A stretch of DNA of 64,000 nt from contig NZ_CP083405.1 of assembly GCF_000975265.2 (NCBI RefSeq), forward strand, positions 682,001 through 746,000, given 5' to 3'. This DNA comes from Mycobacterium lepromatosis. GTDB lineage: Bacteria > Actinomycetota > Actinomycetes > Mycobacteriales > Mycobacteriaceae. Positions 63,327 to 64,000 of this stretch are shown here, piece by piece; position 1 is the first letter of the stretch, and every line of letters starts with the position of its first letter. The notes below the pieces were generated by a model. The model was not told the origin of the DNA and made no database searches. It saw nothing but the letters and a program-made list of their open reading frames with translations. The position numbers were made by a program, and so were the translations under genes.

Positions 63327-64000
63327 GTGCGTCTCGTCTTTGCCGGTACCCCCGAATCCGCGCTACCCGCGCTGTGTCGTCTTATCGACTCGCCCCGTCA
63401 TGACGTGGTTGCGGTGTTGACTCGGCCCGACGCCGCATCTGGTCGGCGGGGCAAGCCGGAACCGTCGCCGGTGGCCCGCGAAGCGCTCGACCGTGGCATT
63501 CCATTGCTGCGGCCCGCGTGGCCGAACTCGCCCATGTTCGTCAGTGAACTATCGGAATGGGCACCCGAGTGTTGTGTAGTGGTGGCCTACGGCGCACTAT
63601 TGGGCAATCCGCTGCTCGCAGTGCCCCCGCGCGGCTGGGTTAACTTGCATTTCTCGCTGCTGCCGGCTTGGCGCGGCGCGGCGCCGGTGCAAGCAGCGAT
63701 CGCTGCCGGGGACACTATTACCGGAGCGACAACGTTCAAGATCGAGCCGAGCTTGGATTCTGGACCGGTTTACGGAGTCGTTACCGAGATGATCCAGCCG
63801 ACTGACACTGCCGGCGATCTGCTTGAGCGACTAGCGGTTTCCGGGGCAACGCTGCTGTCAAGTACACTAGACGGCATCGCCGACGCGACGTTGGCACCGC
63901 GACAACAACCGGTGGATGGGGTCAGTATAGCGTCGAAAATCACTGTTGAGCAAGCCCGGGTACGTTGGGACCTTCCGGCGCCGGTTGTTGAACGTTGTAT
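63327..64000 (+). CDS. fmt: Methionyl-tRNA formyltransferase (5' part; runs off the window)
   Basis: The first 224 residues of a roughly 310-residue enzyme that formylates initiator Met-tRNA with 10-formyl-THF. The start [16 protein letters not shown] is followed by [20 protein letters not shown] (tRNA-contact loop), [13 protein letters not shown], and the catalytic block [20 protein letters not shown] with Asn and His. The Asp lies in [23 protein letters not shown] 63327 gives the family N-terminus; GTG 63321 is an in-frame alternative two codons earlier. The C-terminal OB domain lies past 64000. No stop or frameshift in the visible part. Confidence 0.95.
   Translation, partial: MRLVFAGTPESALPALCRLIDSPRHDVVAVLTRPDAASGRRGKPEPSPVAREALDRGIPLLRPAWPNSPMFVSELSEWAPECCVVVAYGALLGNPLLAVPPRGWVNLHFSLLPAWRGAAPVQAAIAAGDTITGATTFKIEPSLDSGPVYGVVTEMIQPTDTAGDLLERLAVSGATLLSSTLDGIADATLAPRQQPVDGVSIASKITVEQARVRWDLPAPVVERC

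Overview
The window looks like a stretch of the Mycobacterium leprae chromosome. Three things support this: the housekeeping proteins are mycobacterial, many genes start with GTG, and intact genes sit among a large number of mycobacterial genes broken by stops, frameshifts and deletions. Identification is by reading and recall only; no database search was run.

Layout. (1) About 1-5000 is decayed: remnants of a radical SAM protein, a Tat-exported purple acid phosphatase, a small secreted protein, a DapA-family lyase, a neutral zinc metallopeptidase and a ketopantoate reductase. (2) aspS (5030-6811) is intact and is followed by a broken deazaflavin-type nitroreductase. (3) 7234-9985 is AT-richer sequence with no recognisable gene and a 36-bp perfect palindrome. 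(4) 9990-14825 holds a YjbR-type remnant and a three-gene dead cassette: ATP-grasp/alpha-E protein, transglutaminase-like protein and zinc-ribbon metallopeptidase. (5) 15-30 kb is mostly functional: rarA; alaS-ruvX-mltG-aroE; a dead prepilin peptidase; aroC-aroK-aroB-aroQ; an opposite-strand membrane protein; pepQ-efp-nusB; and a large PLP decarboxylase (30174-33026). (6) 33-40.2 kb is a graveyard: a VapBC remnant, a FAD monooxygenase carrying 32 exact copies of a 7-bp repeat, a secreted phosphoesterase, a GNAT acetyltransferase, a beta-lactamase-fold hydrolase and a 13E12-type HNH protein. It joins two blocks that lie far apart in M. tuberculosis. (7) 40.2-49 kb is the pyrimidine operon: a dead pyrR followed by intact pyrB, pyrC, a small membrane protein, carA, carB and pyrF. 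(8) 49.3-56.1 kb holds a PE/PPE pair and mihF-gmk-rpoZ-coaBC-metK. (9) 56.1-58.4 kb is decayed again: PNPOx-like protein, two esterases and a YhhN membrane protein. (10) priA, a dead methyltransferase, a MarR regulator, an intact convergent methyltransferase with a strong stem-loop between the two, and the 5' part of fmt close the window.

Together the intact genes cover aminoacylation, shikimate and pyrimidine synthesis, translation and transcription factors, CoA and AdoMet synthesis, and a nucleoid protein. Secreted hydrolases, toxin-antitoxin genes, detoxification enzymes and the pyrimidine regulator have been lost, as expected of a host-restricted genome in reductive decay. I found no convincing new multi-gene system. 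The most unusual structures are the 7-bp array, the 36-bp palindrome, the 22-bp inverted repeat inside the PPE gene and the AT-rich gene-free islands.
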